DNA of 53,094 nucleotides from Bacteroidota bacterium (GTDB lineage: Bacteria; Bacteroidota; Bacteroidia; Chitinophagales; Chitinophagaceae), in assembly GCA_018268055.1 (NCBI GenBank), contig JAFDXF010000067.1:1-53094 (forward strand), written 5' to 3'. Under the pieces are notes generated by a model. It was not told the origin of the DNA. It saw only the letters and a list, made by a program, of their open reading frames with translations, and searched no databases. This document shows, piece by piece, positions 26,286 through 36,600 of this stretch. Position 1 is the stretch's first letter. Each line of letters opens with the position of its first letter. The position numbers and the translations under genes were made by a program.

Positions 26286-29200
26286 ATGAGGAAACCTTTA
26301 CTAAAAACTATTTTTAAAAACCTACGTTTTACACCGGCTTTGCTGGCTATTATGCTTTGCTTGGTGAGTGGAATGAGTTGGGGGCAGACTTATAAGCGAA
26401 TAAACACAGTTGGTGATTTAGTTGCTGGTGATAAGTACATTTTTACATCTTCTTACAATGACGGAAGTACTAATATTTTAGGCTATCAGAAATCTAGTAA
26501 TAGAGATGCAGCGCCAACTGCTACAATTAGCTCTGGTGTTATTTCCGCATTAACTATTGCTACTGTAAATACTAATCAAACTAATGCTTATGAGATTACT
26601 TTAGGCGGATCCACAGGAGCATGGACTTTAAATGATACTTATAATGGGTATTTGTATGCATCAAGTTCTTCAAGCAATGACTTAAAAACTAGAGCTGCAA
26701 ATTCTGACGCAAACAGTCAATGGGCAATTACATTTTCTAATAACATTGCAAGTATAATAGCTCAAGGAACTAACAGTAGAAAGTACATGCAATATAATAG
26801 TACTAATACGTTATTTGCATGCTACTCATCAGCATCACAATCATCCATATATTTATTTCGTAGAGCATATACAATAACCTACAGTGGTAATGGTAATACA
26901 GGCGGCACAGTACCTACGGATAACAATAACTATTTTTCAACTGCCAGTGTTACCGTTTTGGGCAATACTGGCTCATTAACTAAGACTGGTTTTAACTTTA
27001 ACGGTTGGAATACGGCAGCAGATGGCAGCGGCACACATTATAACCCAAGTGCTACATTTACAATGCCGGCCAATACTACTTTGTATGCAGAATGGGCAGC
27101 GGCACCAATCCACACTGTAACCTTCAATGCCAACGGAGGTACAGGCAGTATGTCGCCACAAACTTCTGCAAGTCCGGCAAACCTAACTGCCAATACATTT
27201 ACCAATTCCGGCTATACCTTCAGCGGTTGGAATACAGCAGCAGATGGCAGCGGCACAGCTTATGCTGATGGTGCACTTTATAGTTTTTCGGCAGATATGA
27301 CGCTGTACGCACAGTGGGCAGCGGCACCAATCCACACCGTAACCTTCCACTCCAACGGTGGTACAGGTACTATGCCGGCACAAACATCTGCAGGCCCGGC
27401 AAATCTTAATGCCAATACATTTACCCATACAGGCTATACCTTCAGCGGTTGGAATACTATTGCTAATGGAAGCGGCACAGCTTATGCAGATGGTGCACTT
27501 TATAGTTTTTCGGCAGATATGGCACTGTACGCACAATGGGCACCGGCCATCGGCACTTCTACTATCACAGCAGGCCCCGGCCCTATACCCGGCACTATTT
27601 CTTCGTTGGTAAATACATCAGGCGCTGCATCTATGAATTTTGATTTTACTATTACAGATGATGGTGCTACCAATGATGCAAATCCTACTTTGATTAATCA
27701 AATAATTATCAATAAAGGAACAAATAATTGGGTAACCGATTGGACACAAGCCATAGCAGGTGCCGAACTATCAGATGGTACAAATACAGCAAGCGGCACA
27801 ATCAATGCCGCCAATATCACTTTTGCTTCACTACCAAACAGCTCGGGTGATATTGGCTACATAGCCGATAATGTTTCTAAAACTTATAGTTTAAAAATAT
27901 GGTTGAAGAGTAGCCTCGGTGGTTCATTGCCAACACTCATTGATGGAAAACAGGTTGAGTTTTTAGTACAAACATCCGGCATCACTACCGAAAATACCGG
28001 TAGTTCTGCTATTGCTTCCGGGCAATCTGTTGCTTCAGGTATTTCAAAGAATGTAATATCGGTTGTTGCCACCAAACTTGATTTTGTTCAAAATACTACT
28101 TCGCCTACCGGCATTAACGTCGCCATGTCGCCGGCACCTACAGTAAGCAGTAATGACGCCAACGGAAACAGAGATCTTGATTTTACCGCAAATATTGATA
28201 TGACTTCTTCAGGCACACTTTCCGGAAGCCCGGTTAGCGTTGCAGCAGTAACAGGATTAGCTACTTTTTCTACTTTGACACATACAGTAGCAGGAACCGG
28301 CCTTCAATTAACAGCATCTTCAACAGGATTGACCAATGCAACGAGTAATCTGTTTAATATTACAGTTTCATCTAACGCTACAGATTATTTCCGCTCAAAG
28401 GCTACGGGCGATTGGGCAAGCGTAGGCACGTGGGAATCTTCAGCAGATAATATTACATGGATAAATGCAACATTAGTTCCTAATGCAAATGCAAATACAA
28501 TCACAATCAAAAATGGGCATATCGTAACGGTGGCTGCTACTGCCGGCGGCGATCAGTTGTTGGTAGAGTCTGGCGCTACATTAACGTTGAATGCAGATTT
28601 CACAATAGCTAATGGCACCGGTGACGATCTTGTAGTAAATGGTTTATTGATAAACACTGCAGGTACTTTTACAATAAGCAGTGGCGCTAATGCACTCTTT
28701 AATTCAGGAAGCACCTATCGTCATAACAGAAATGGTTCGAACATTATTACTGCTACTTGGGATCCTGCTTCTACTGTAGAAATAACAGGAATTTCAAGCA
28801 CTCAGCCTACTAATGCCTCACTTGTTCAAACATTTGGAAATTTTACATGGAACTGCCCCGGACAAACCGGTAACATAGGTTTAGGTACGCCAACAGGTAT
28901 GTCCATTGCTGGCAATCTTACCGTAACTAATACAGGGGGAACAGCAAATAGAGCATTTCGTTTTACTTCAAATACAGCTTTCAGCATTTCTGTCGGTGGC
29001 AAACTGATTTTAAATGGCGGTCATTTAGGATTGAGCAGTGGCAGTGGTGCTACAACAATGACTGTTGCCGGAAATGTAGAAGTCAGTAATAGCAGTGAAC
29101 TTTATTTATCTCAAGGCGGAAGTGCCAACAGCACGCTGAATATTGGAGGTGATTTATCAATTACAAATGCCACGATTACCGAGAGCGGCAGCTCTACAGG

Positions 29201-30713
29201 AAATCTGATTGTATTTAATAAAAATGGCATTCAAAATTTTAGTGCAGTTTCAGCTACGCTTTCTAATGACCTTAACTACTCCGTGAGCAGTGCTTCTACG
29301 CTTGTTTTGAATAATGATTTACCTATAGAAGCAAGCAGAGCACTTACTATTAATGGAACAGTAGATGCCGGCACCTCGCTCCTTACCGGTGCTGGTAATG
29401 TGGTAATAAATGGAACATTAATTTCCGGTCATTCAAATGGAATAGCCGGAACATTAGCTAATACAGGTACTAAGACATTTGGTTCTTCTTCTGTTATTAA
29501 ATTTAATGCCGTAGGTGCTCAAGTATTTACAGCACGTACCGATTATGCCAATGTAGTAATTGATGGTAGCGGCGATAAATCATTAAACGGGAATACAATA
29601 CTGAGCGGAAATTTAACTTTAACAAACGGAAAAGTGATAGTAGGAGCACATAACATTACAGTTGGTGGTTCGGTGGTAGGTGGTTCTGCATCTAATTATT
29701 TAGTTACAAATGGCACAGGTCATTTAACCCTTACTAACATCACCACCACGCCAAAAACCTTCCCGGTGGGTGATGGCGCATACAATCCGGTAATCATCAA
29801 CAATGGTAGTGGCCGCGATTGGAGTGTGAGTGCAAAAGACGGATTGCCGACGCCAGATGCAGGGTTTAATAATACAAAAGCAGTAGCTGTAGTATGGGAT
29901 ATTACTCCTTCTGTAAACCCTCCGGGTGCTGGTGCAGATATTACTTTCCAGTTTGATGAAGTAGATCAGGTGGGCGGCAGTTTTGTAAAAAATACGCCGG
30001 TGCAGGCATGGCACAATGTGGGTGGCAACTGGATGATGTCGGGCGCACCGGTATCATTGGATTTATCTACTGCTAATGCAGCTAAGGCAGCATTTACCGG
30101 ACTTACCAAATTTTCTCGCTATGCTATCAGCAATATAGATGGACCACTGCCGGTATTCTTTACCAATGTAAAAGCGGCACAAGTGGCCGGCGGTGTGCGG
30201 GTGGACTGGAGCAACCTTACCGAAACGGATATGAATAATTATGTAGTAGAACGCTCGGCAGATGGCAGAATCTTTACCGCTATCAGTGTGGTGAATAATG
30301 TGCAGAACACGGGCGCTCGTGCCAATTATTCCTTTATAGATAGAACTCCTTTCGGCGGTGTGAATTTTTATCGCATCAAAGGCGTAGAAAATTCCGGAAG
30401 CAATAAATACAGTGTTACCGTGAAGGTGGATTTGCGCAGTAGTGGTGCGGTAGATTTAGTGTTGTATCCGGTACCGGTTACGGGCGGCACATTTACTTAT
30501 CAGGCGGCCAACTTGCCCAAAGGCAATTACAGTCTGAAAGTATTTGATGCTACCGGTCGTGAGGTGCTGGCCAAAACATTGACTCATAGCGGCGGCACAG
30601 TAAGCGAAGCATTGAACCTGCCTGCTACGGGCAAGGGAATGTATTCTTTATTGCTGAGCAATGAAGATATGAATCAGCCAATTCGGTTGATCAAAACATT
30701 TATTGTACAATAG
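26286..30713 (+). CDS. Giant T9SS-secreted protein with InlB B-repeats
   Basis: 1475 residues. The signal peptide ends ...LVSGMSWGQ (about 1-33). Residues ~35-190 form a beta-rich domain (RINTVGDLVAGDKYIFTSS). Three InlB/Listeria-Bacteroides B-repeats follow at about 195-271, 275-345 and 350-420, each with the GYTFSGWNTAADGSG-type core and LYAQW end. The middle (about 650-1150) is rich in parallel-beta-helix-like N/G/T repeats (LTLNADFTIANGTGDDLVVNG). The C-terminal ~85 residues (YPVPVTGGTFTYQAANLPKG, FDATGREVLAKTL, LIKTFIVQ) are a T9SS type A sorting domain, removed on export with attachment to the surface or release. A surface adhesin or matrix role is likely; no catalytic domain is visible. 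Array A precedes it and array B follows. Confidence 0.88.
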   Translation: MRKPLLKTIFKNLRFTPALLAIMLCLVSGMSWGQTYKRINTVGDLVAGDKYIFTSSYNDGSTNILGYQKSSNRDAAPTATISSGVISALTIATVNTNQTNAYEITLGGSTGAWTLNDTYNGYLYASSSSSNDLKTRAANSDANSQWAITFSNNIASIIAQGTNSRKYMQYNSTNTLFACYSSASQSSIYLFRRAYTITYSGNGNTGGTVPTDNNNYFSTASVTVLGNTGSLTKTGFNFNGWNTAADGSGTHYNPSATFTMPANTTLYAEWAAAPIHTVTFNANGGTGSMSPQTSASPANLTANTFTNSGYTFSGWNTAADGSGTAYADGALYSFSADMTLYAQWAAAPIHTVTFHSNGGTGTMPAQTSAGPANLNANTFTHTGYTFSGWNTIANGSGTAYADGALYSFSADMALYAQWAPAIGTSTITAGPGPIPGTISSLVNTSGAASMNFDFTITDDGATNDANPTLINQIIINKGTNNWVTDWTQAIAGAELSDGTNTASGTINAANITFASLPNSSGDIGYIADNVSKTYSLKIWLKSSLGGSLPTLIDGKQVEFLVQTSGITTENTGSSAIASGQSVASGISKNVISVVATKLDFVQNTTSPTGINVAMSPAPTVSSNDANGNRDLDFTANIDMTSSGTLSGSPVSVAAVTGLATFSTLTHTVAGTGLQLTASSTGLTNATSNLFNITVSSNATDYFRSKATGDWASVGTWESSADNITWINATLVPNANANTITIKNGHIVTVAATAGGDQLLVESGATLTLNADFTIANGTGDDLVVNGLLINTAGTFTISSGANALFNSGSTYRHNRNGSNIITATWDPASTVEITGISSTQPTNASLVQTFGNFTWNCPGQTGNIGLGTPTGMSIAGNLTVTNTGGTANRAFRFTSNTAFSISVGGKLILNGGHLGLSSGSGATTMTVAGNVEVSNSSELYLSQGGSANSTLNIGGDLSITNATITESGSSTGNLIVFNKNGIQNFSAVSATLSNDLNYSVSSASTLVLNNDLPIEASRALTINGTVDAGTSLLTGAGNVVINGTLISGHSNGIAGTLANTGTKTFGSSSVIKFNAVGAQVFTARTDYANVVIDGSGDKSLNGNTILSGNLTLTNGKVIVGAHNITVGGSVVGGSASNYLVTNGTGHLTLTNITTTPKTFPVGDGAYNPVIINNGSGRDWSVSAKDGLPTPDAGFNNTKAVAVVWDITPSVNPPGAGADITFQFDEVDQVGGSFVKNTPVQAWHNVGGNWMMSGAPVSLDLSTANAAKAAFTGLTKFSRYAISNIDGPLPVFFTNVKAAQVAGGVRVDWSNLTETDMNNYVVERSADGRIFTAISVVNNVQNTGARANYSFIDRTPFGGVNFYRIKGVENSGSNKYSVTVKVDLRSSGAVDLVLYPVPVTGGTFTYQAANLPKGNYSLKVFDATGREVLAKTLTHSGGTVSEALNLPATGKGMYSLLLSNEDMNQPIRLIKTFIVQ
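27219..27545 (+). repeat. Near-identical DNA repeat encoding B-repeats 2 and 3
   Basis: Two copies about 213-225 bases apart share long identical runs. These include GGCTATACCTTCAGCGGTTG and a 40-base stretch from about 27261 (TATGCTGATGGTGCACTTTA...), with only a few differences. The similarity is at DNA level, not only protein level, so the repeat number could change by recombination. Confidence 0.7.
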
Positions 30714-30730
30714 AGAAACCACATAAATAA

Positions 30731-30772
30731 AAAATAGGCGGCTGTCTGTAATGGGCAGCCGCTTATTTTATT
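30731..30772 (+). terminator. Rho-independent terminator after giant exported protein
   Basis: AAATAGGCGGCTG (30732-30744) pairs with CAGCCGCTTATTT (30756-30768) apart from one G-T, followed by TATTTT. Confidence 0.85.
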
Positions 30773-31258
30773 TTCTTGCCACAAAGGCGCACGAAGAAAT
30801 AATTTTTACCACAGAGCGGCACTGAGGTAAACACAGAGAATAAAGTGATAATTGAGGGATATTTTTACCACAGAGCAACACTGAGGTAAACACAGAGTAT
30901 AAATTCATCATTCTAAATTCTAAATTCTCCATTCTAAATTCATTTTTGCCACAAAGCCGCAAAGGCACAAAGAGGCACGAAGGAATATTTTTACCACAGA
31001 GAAACACTGAGGTAAACACAGAGTATAAATTCATCATTCATCATTCTAAATTCTAAATTCATAATTCATCATTCTAAATTCTAAATTCTCCATTCTAAAT
31101 TCATTTTTGCCACAAAGACGCAAAGGCACAAAGGCGCACGAAGAAATAATTTTTACCACAGAGCAACACTGAGGTAAACACAGAGTATAAATTCATCATT
31201 CATCATTCTAAATTCTAAATTCTAAATTCTAAATTCTCCATTCATCATTCAAAATTCT
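30773..31258 (+). repeat. Composite intergenic repeat array B
   Basis: A 486-base array with the same three-part unit and orientation as array A. Part (b) (ACCACAGAG...CACTGAG) occurs four times, at about 30810, 30868, 30993 and 31158. Part (a) occurs three times, the first shortened. The AT tracts are longer near the end (31180-31258). It fills nearly the whole space between the two giant exported-protein genes and stops about 90 bases before the second gene's ATG. Confidence 0.85.
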
Positions 31259-31262
31259 TCCC

Positions 31263-31270
31263 TATCTTTA
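31263..31270 (+). promoter_or_regulatory. Possible -7 box for second exported protein
   Basis: TATCTTTA differs from TAnnTTTG only at the last base and lies just past the end of array B, 77 bases before the ATG at 31347. No clear -33 element. Confidence 0.25.
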
Positions 31271-31346
31271 TACCTCTCTCTCAATCCAATCCCTTTGAAC
31301 GCCTTTTCAAAGTCCAAGCCGTATTTAATAAACGCAAAATTGAATT

Positions 31347-34099
31347 ATGAAAAGGTTGTTCCTTATTTTATCTTTTGTAGCGGTAAATTGTGTGGGTGTG
31401 TGGGGCAGGTGGTAACTGCCAAGTGGTCATTTGAGTCAGCCACCATCAATGGAACTAACACTACTACACCAACTATAGCACCAAGTACCGCTGACATAGG
31501 TACATTAAAGACAGGCTCTGCAGTAAGTGGATTACATGCTTCTAATTTAACAACTTGGTCAAGCGTAGCAGGAAATGGAAGTTCAAGAGCACTTTCTTCA
31601 AACTACTGGGATACTGGCGACTATTATCAATTTTTATTTAAGACTACAAATTATAGTTCTATTAAGCTTACATGGGATGCAACAGGCAGCGATACAGGGC
31701 CAAGAGATTTTAAAGTACAATACAGTACAGACGGTGTGTCTTTTACTGATGCTACGGGAACAAATAGCACTTATCAACTCACTAATGATAGTTGGACAAG
31801 TGGTTCATACAAATCTGTTTCTACTCGAACACTTGATTTAAGTTATGCCACAACTTTAAATAATAAAGCAGCTGTTTACATTAGGCTGGTAGTTACTTCT
31901 ACGAGTTCAATAAATGGTGGCAGTACTGCAACAGGCGGTACAAGCCGAGTCGATGATTTTAAAGTAGAAGGAACTTATACCGGAGCCACAACAGATTTTT
32001 ACAGCAAATCAACAGGCAATCTTACAGACGTAGCAACATGGGGTACTAATACTGATGGCTCAGGCACGCAGCCCGGAGATTTTATAACCGATGGTCAGCG
32101 GTTTAATGTTGTAAACAGAGCAAGCACTACGCTTGATGCAAACTGGACAGTATCCGGTGTAAGCTCAAAAGTGATAGTAGGCGATGGGCTTAGTCCTACT
32201 ACGCTTATACTACCTGCTACAGCAGCACTTACCGGCACAGCAGATGTGCAGAGCATCAGCACATTGCAAATCGTAAATACTACACTGCCCACGTTTGGCA
32301 TATTGGCCAATAATAGCACAGTGGATTATGCACAAACGGCATCTCCTTATGTAGTACCAACGGGCGCAACCTATCATCATTTAAAACTCACCGGCAATAC
32401 AAAGACATTTGCAAGTGGAACAGTTTCTGTAAATGGCAATTTGGTAGTGGATGGAGTAACCAACTTTAATGGTGCAGCTTCGCCATTTACAACAATGAAT
32501 CTCGGTGGTAATTTCTCTTTGGTCAATTCTTCCACATTTGAGCCGAATCCGGCTGGAGATGGAAACCGAATGACCGTAACTTGCAATGGCTCAGGCACTC
32601 AAACGTTTAGTGGCGGCGATTTTTATTTATTCAGAGTACAAACGCCTGCCGCAGGTACTGTTTCTATTGCATTAAACTCGGCCAATCTTAGTTTGGGAAA
32701 CTCGAGTGGAGGTGGACTTAATCTGCTGCAAGCGACACACACTCTTTCTATCGGTGCAGGCAATACACTTACTTTTCATGGTGCCGGATATATAAGTAGT
32801 TCGAATCTTGGGTTTTTAAGTGGTACTACTACTTCAAATTTAGTATTTGATAAAACGGCAGGCGCATTGGCTCCGGGTACACTGCAATTCATTTCGGGTG
32901 GTCAATTGCTGAATAATTTTAATTATAACTGTACAGCACCTGTTAGTAATACAACTTTAGTTTTAGCCACTCCTGTTGTATTGAGTGGCAACCTAACAAT
33001 GACATCAGGCAATATTGATATTGGTGCAAATGATATGAGCGTTTCGGGAAGTGCTTCAGGCTCTACTACTTCATATATCAAAACAAGCAGCACAGGTGTG
33101 TTAAAACTATTGAATGTAACATCACTCAGAAATTCGCCAATTGGAAAAAGCACTTTTAATCCTGTTACCGTTACGAGTACAGACGGCTATGATTGGAGCA
33201 CAAGAGTAGAAGATGTATTACAAATAGATGATCCTGTTTTTCAACCCAATGCTACGGGAGCGGTGAAAAGGCAGTGGTATGTTTACCCTTCTGTTATTCC
33301 TCCGGCATCCAGCGCTGTTGTTACATTTCAATATAATGATGGAGATGCAGCACAGATTGGTGCAACGTTTGGCATCAATAAATCTGTTCAGGTATGGAGG
33401 AATATAAACAGCGGCTCTCCTTGGGGGGCAGATTGGGTAGCTGTAAATACTACGCAAGTGCCCACCGGCACACCCGGCAGTGATAGAACAGCGACTACAT
33501 ACAATTGGAATACTTTTTCAAATTTACCATTTGCTGTTTCAAACTTAGATGCGCCATTACCACTCCAATGTATTTTAACTATCAAAGCGGAAAAGAGAAA
33601 TAATGCAGGCTTCATTTCTTGGGATGTAAACTCTTGTGCAGGTGTGCGTTCATTTGAGTTGCAACGCTCGGTAAACGGTGGTGCATATCAAACCATACAA
33701 ACGGTGCGTCCGTCCAACAATGAGTTGTCATTTACTTATACAGATATGCAAACAGCCAAAGGTCGCAACTTATATCGCATCAGAGTAAATGGCGTACAAA
33801 ACGAATATCAATATTCTAAAGTGGCTGCATTATTATTTGACAGCAATGATTTACTCATCACTTCTGTGTGGCCCAATCCTGCAAAGGATGTATTGCGTTT
33901 CACACTGAGTGCAGCAAGGCAACAGCAAGTAAGTTTTGCCATCTACAACAGCTTGGGCACAATCGTAAAAAAATGGAACACCACTACAGGCGATGGAAAC
34001 ATGACATTAGAAACCAATGTGTCTGCATTGCCTTCGGGGGTGTATCACATCATCGCCGTATCGGGCAGTGCAAGAGCGAGTGTGGAGTTTGTGAGGTAG
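31347..34099 (+). pseudogene. T9SS-secreted protein, signal peptide out of frame by one base
   Basis: The ATG at 31347 opens a typical signal peptide (MKRLFLILSFVAVNCVGVWG) but this frame stops after RW at about 31415. The large downstream frame (about 900 residues, starting QVVTAKWSFESATING) needs one extra base in the GGGG run at 31402-31405. Five Gs would give ...VWG-QVVTAKW, the same WGQ cleavage pattern as the neighbouring giant protein. An unbroken frame from 31295 gives a non-signal N-terminus. The mature part has a beta-sandwich (WSSVAGNGSSRALSSNYW), beta-helix-like repeats and a C-terminal T9SS type A sorting domain (VWPNPAKDVLRFTLSA...GVYHIIAVSG). It may be a sequencing error, slippage-based phase variation or a true lesion. 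Confidence 0.8.
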
Positions 34100-34156
34100 G
34101 GAGTAATGCACCATTCTAAAACGACAGAAAACAAGCGATTTGGCCTAAATATTTTG

Positions 34157-34164
34157 TAAATTTG
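34157..34164 (+). promoter_or_regulatory. Candidate -7 box for the VbhA/Fic pair
   Basis: TAAATTTG, an exact match to TAnnTTTG, 24 bases before the antitoxin ATG. A TTTG at 34139 is somewhat too close to serve as a standard -33 box. Confidence 0.45.
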
Positions 34165-34187
34165 AAAATATTTTAGGGCTGAAAGTT

Positions 34188-34409
34188 ATGTTTAACACAA
34201 TTGAAATAGACAGAAGTAATCTCACAATAATGGGAGTTAAGTTTTCGGACTTGAAAACCTTAGAAAGCACTGCAAACGCTTTGGGTAGTAATATGTTTGA
34301 AGGCTTTAAACCAACACCAAAAGGTATTGAAATAATAAGAGACTATGTGACAGGAAAAATATCACTAATAGAACTTGTGGCATTCGCCAAACAAAAAGCC
34401 TATGTCTAA
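34188..34409 (+). CDS. VbhA-family antitoxin of Fic toxin
   Basis: 73 residues. SNMFEG at 34-39 fits the Fic-inhibitory motif (S/T)xxxE(G/N); its Glu is expected to point into the Fic active site and block ATP positioning. The C-terminal half (PTPKGIEIIRDYVTGKISLIELVAFAKQ) matches the antitoxin VbhA family. Its stop overlaps the start of the toxin gene by eight bases (ATGTCTAA), so translation is coupled. Class I Fic systems use such a separate antitoxin. The pair lies between the second exported-protein gene and array C. Confidence 0.85.
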   Translation: MFNTIEIDRSNLTIMGVKFSDLKTLESTANALGSNMFEGFKPTPKGIEIIRDYVTGKISLIELVAFAKQKAYV

Positions 34410-35016
34410 TTCCTACAAATACATAGACCCTGACTTCACCTACACTGACCCCAAGACAGGACTTTTGCGGAATTTACAAGACATTACAGACCCTGATGTA
34501 TTGCTCTTTGTTGAGAGCAGTGTTGTAACAAAACGACTTCAAGAACTTTACGAAAACCCGATGAAAATAAAGGGTATTGACAGCCTTTTTAAAATTCATA
34601 GAAATTTATTTCAAGATATATATGTTTGGGCAGGGAAAAAACGGTCAGTTGAAATTAGCAAAGACGGTAAACAGTTTTTCCCTACAGCTCATTTTGACAA
34701 TGCTTTTAAATACATTGACCAGTTAATTGGCGAGTTCAAGAAAATTTCAAAAAACAACAAAAGAAATTTAGCTGAGAAATTATCAGAGATATTAGACAAT
34801 GTAAATTATTTACACCCATTCAGAGAAGGCAATGGGCGAACACAAAGGGAGTTTTTAAGACTGCTGGCATTAGAAAAGGGATTGAGATTAAATCTTAACC
34901 CACCAGACAACAAAAGTGTTTACGAACGATATATGAAAGGAACCATTGAAAGTGACGTGAATACATTGACAAAGTTGATTTTTGAACTAATTGACACAAA
35001 TGAGAACGGTGCATAA
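34402..35016 (+). CDS. Fic/DOC family protein (probable AMPylating toxin)
   Basis: 204 residues from ATG 34402 (MSNSYKYIDPDF). The Fic core motif HPFREGNGRTQ is complete at 138-148, with the catalytic His and the phosphate-binding GNGR. A beta-hairpin (KKRSVEISKDGKQFFP, about 79-94) that positions the target is present. Fic enzymes transfer AMP from ATP to a Tyr, Ser or Thr hydroxyl of a target; targets of related class I toxins include gyrase and topoisomerase IV. All active-site residues look intact, so activity should be held down by the preceding antitoxin. A start 27 bases upstream is possible but lies inside the antitoxin without need. Confidence 0.9.
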   Translation: MSNSYKYIDPDFTYTDPKTGLLRNLQDITDPDVLLFVESSVVTKRLQELYENPMKIKGIDSLFKIHRNLFQDIYVWAGKKRSVEISKDGKQFFPTAHFDNAFKYIDQLIGEFKKISKNNKRNLAEKLSEILDNVNYLHPFREGNGRTQREFLRLLALEKGLRLNLNPPDNKSVYERYMKGTIESDVNTLTKLIFELIDTNENGA

Positions 35017-35060
35017 CAAAAATATTTATGAAAGAGCGGGCGAATTGCTCATCGGGAGCA

Positions 35061-35715
<655 letters not shown>

Positions 35716-35964
35716 TCCCTTCTCTTTCGTAAAACTACCAAGTATGAAAAACTACGATGCCGCCAAAATTTTTGCAATTTTACTTGCATAAACATACGAC
35801 CGATATTATTTTGTGCACTCATTCTGCAAGCCACACATCCACTTCTATACAAAACCGCAAACTCCAATTATTTATTCTGAAAAATCAGGTATCGTAAATA
35901 TCCGTATTCCATATTCCTGATGAACAGCCGTTTTAAAATTTTAATCGATACTAATCTGTTCATT
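35716..35964. other. Spacer after array C, no gene seen
   Basis: About 250 bases of ordinary AT-rich sequence between array C and the next gene. I see no conserved RNA, strong hairpin or consensus promoter. Confidence 0.5.
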
Positions 35965-36558
35965 ATGAAAAAATATTTCATTGTTGTATTGTTATTGTGC
36001 AGTATAATCAGTCGTGCACAGTTCAGCAGTAATCAATCTACTTCTGTATCGGAAGAAACCAATATAGTAGCCGCCATCAAGCATGATGCAGCAGAACCCA
36101 ATCCCGATAAAGACAAAATAAAACTCAAGAATGAAGGGCATTGGAAAATAAATAAGAATCGCCTCATCACCGGTGGATTGGCGATGCTTTCCGGTATGGC
36201 CAAAGGCTTTAATGAAACATTGGAGTTCAATTGGCATGGCTTCGCCGATGTATTTCCCCGAGCCAATGCACAATGGTTTTGGCCGCAAAAAAGTTTTAAG
36301 AATAAATACAAAGACGGCGATCCGGAGAAAGGAGCTAAGTTTCCATTGTCCACTTCTATATTGGTATTCACCACCGATCAATATCATTTAAACAACTTCA
36401 TTCATCGCGGCGCTATGACAGCAGCCTTGGTGATCAAAATCGGTAATGGCAAAAAACCTTGGAAACAATATTTGTATGATGCACTGTATTACACAGCTTG
36501 TTATCAGGCAGGCTTTGGCGGTGTGTATTATTTCTTTAAGAGTAGAATGCCGAAGTAA
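35965..36558 (+). CDS. Exported hypothetical protein
   Basis: 197 residues from ATG 35965. The signal peptide is MKKYFIVVLLLCSIISRA before QFSS; the ATG 45 bases upstream would hide it. The mature part contains RLITGGLAMLSGMAKGFNETL, FPRANAQWFWPQKSFKNKYK, FTTDQYHLNNFIHRG and an aromatic end GFGGVYYFFKSRMPK. This motif set occurs in Bacteroidota and phage hypothetical proteins as I recall, but I cannot assign a function. Several short hydrophobic stretches could contact a membrane. Confidence 0.7.
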   Translation: MKKYFIVVLLLCSIISRAQFSSNQSTSVSEETNIVAAIKHDAAEPNPDKDKIKLKNEGHWKINKNRLITGGLAMLSGMAKGFNETLEFNWHGFADVFPRANAQWFWPQKSFKNKYKDGDPEKGAKFPLSTSILVFTTDQYHLNNFIHRGAMTAALVIKIGNGKKPWKQYLYDALYYTACYQAGFGGVYYFFKSRMPK

Positions 36559-36600
36559 TGGAGCATTGTTGCAGATTCGGGATCATCTACGCCATCGGAT

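Noticed and set aside
27183..27536. Cys-rich open frame on the minus strand within the B-repeats
   Set aside because: It is the shadow of three repeated coding blocks on the plus strand; its periodic sequence follows from them.
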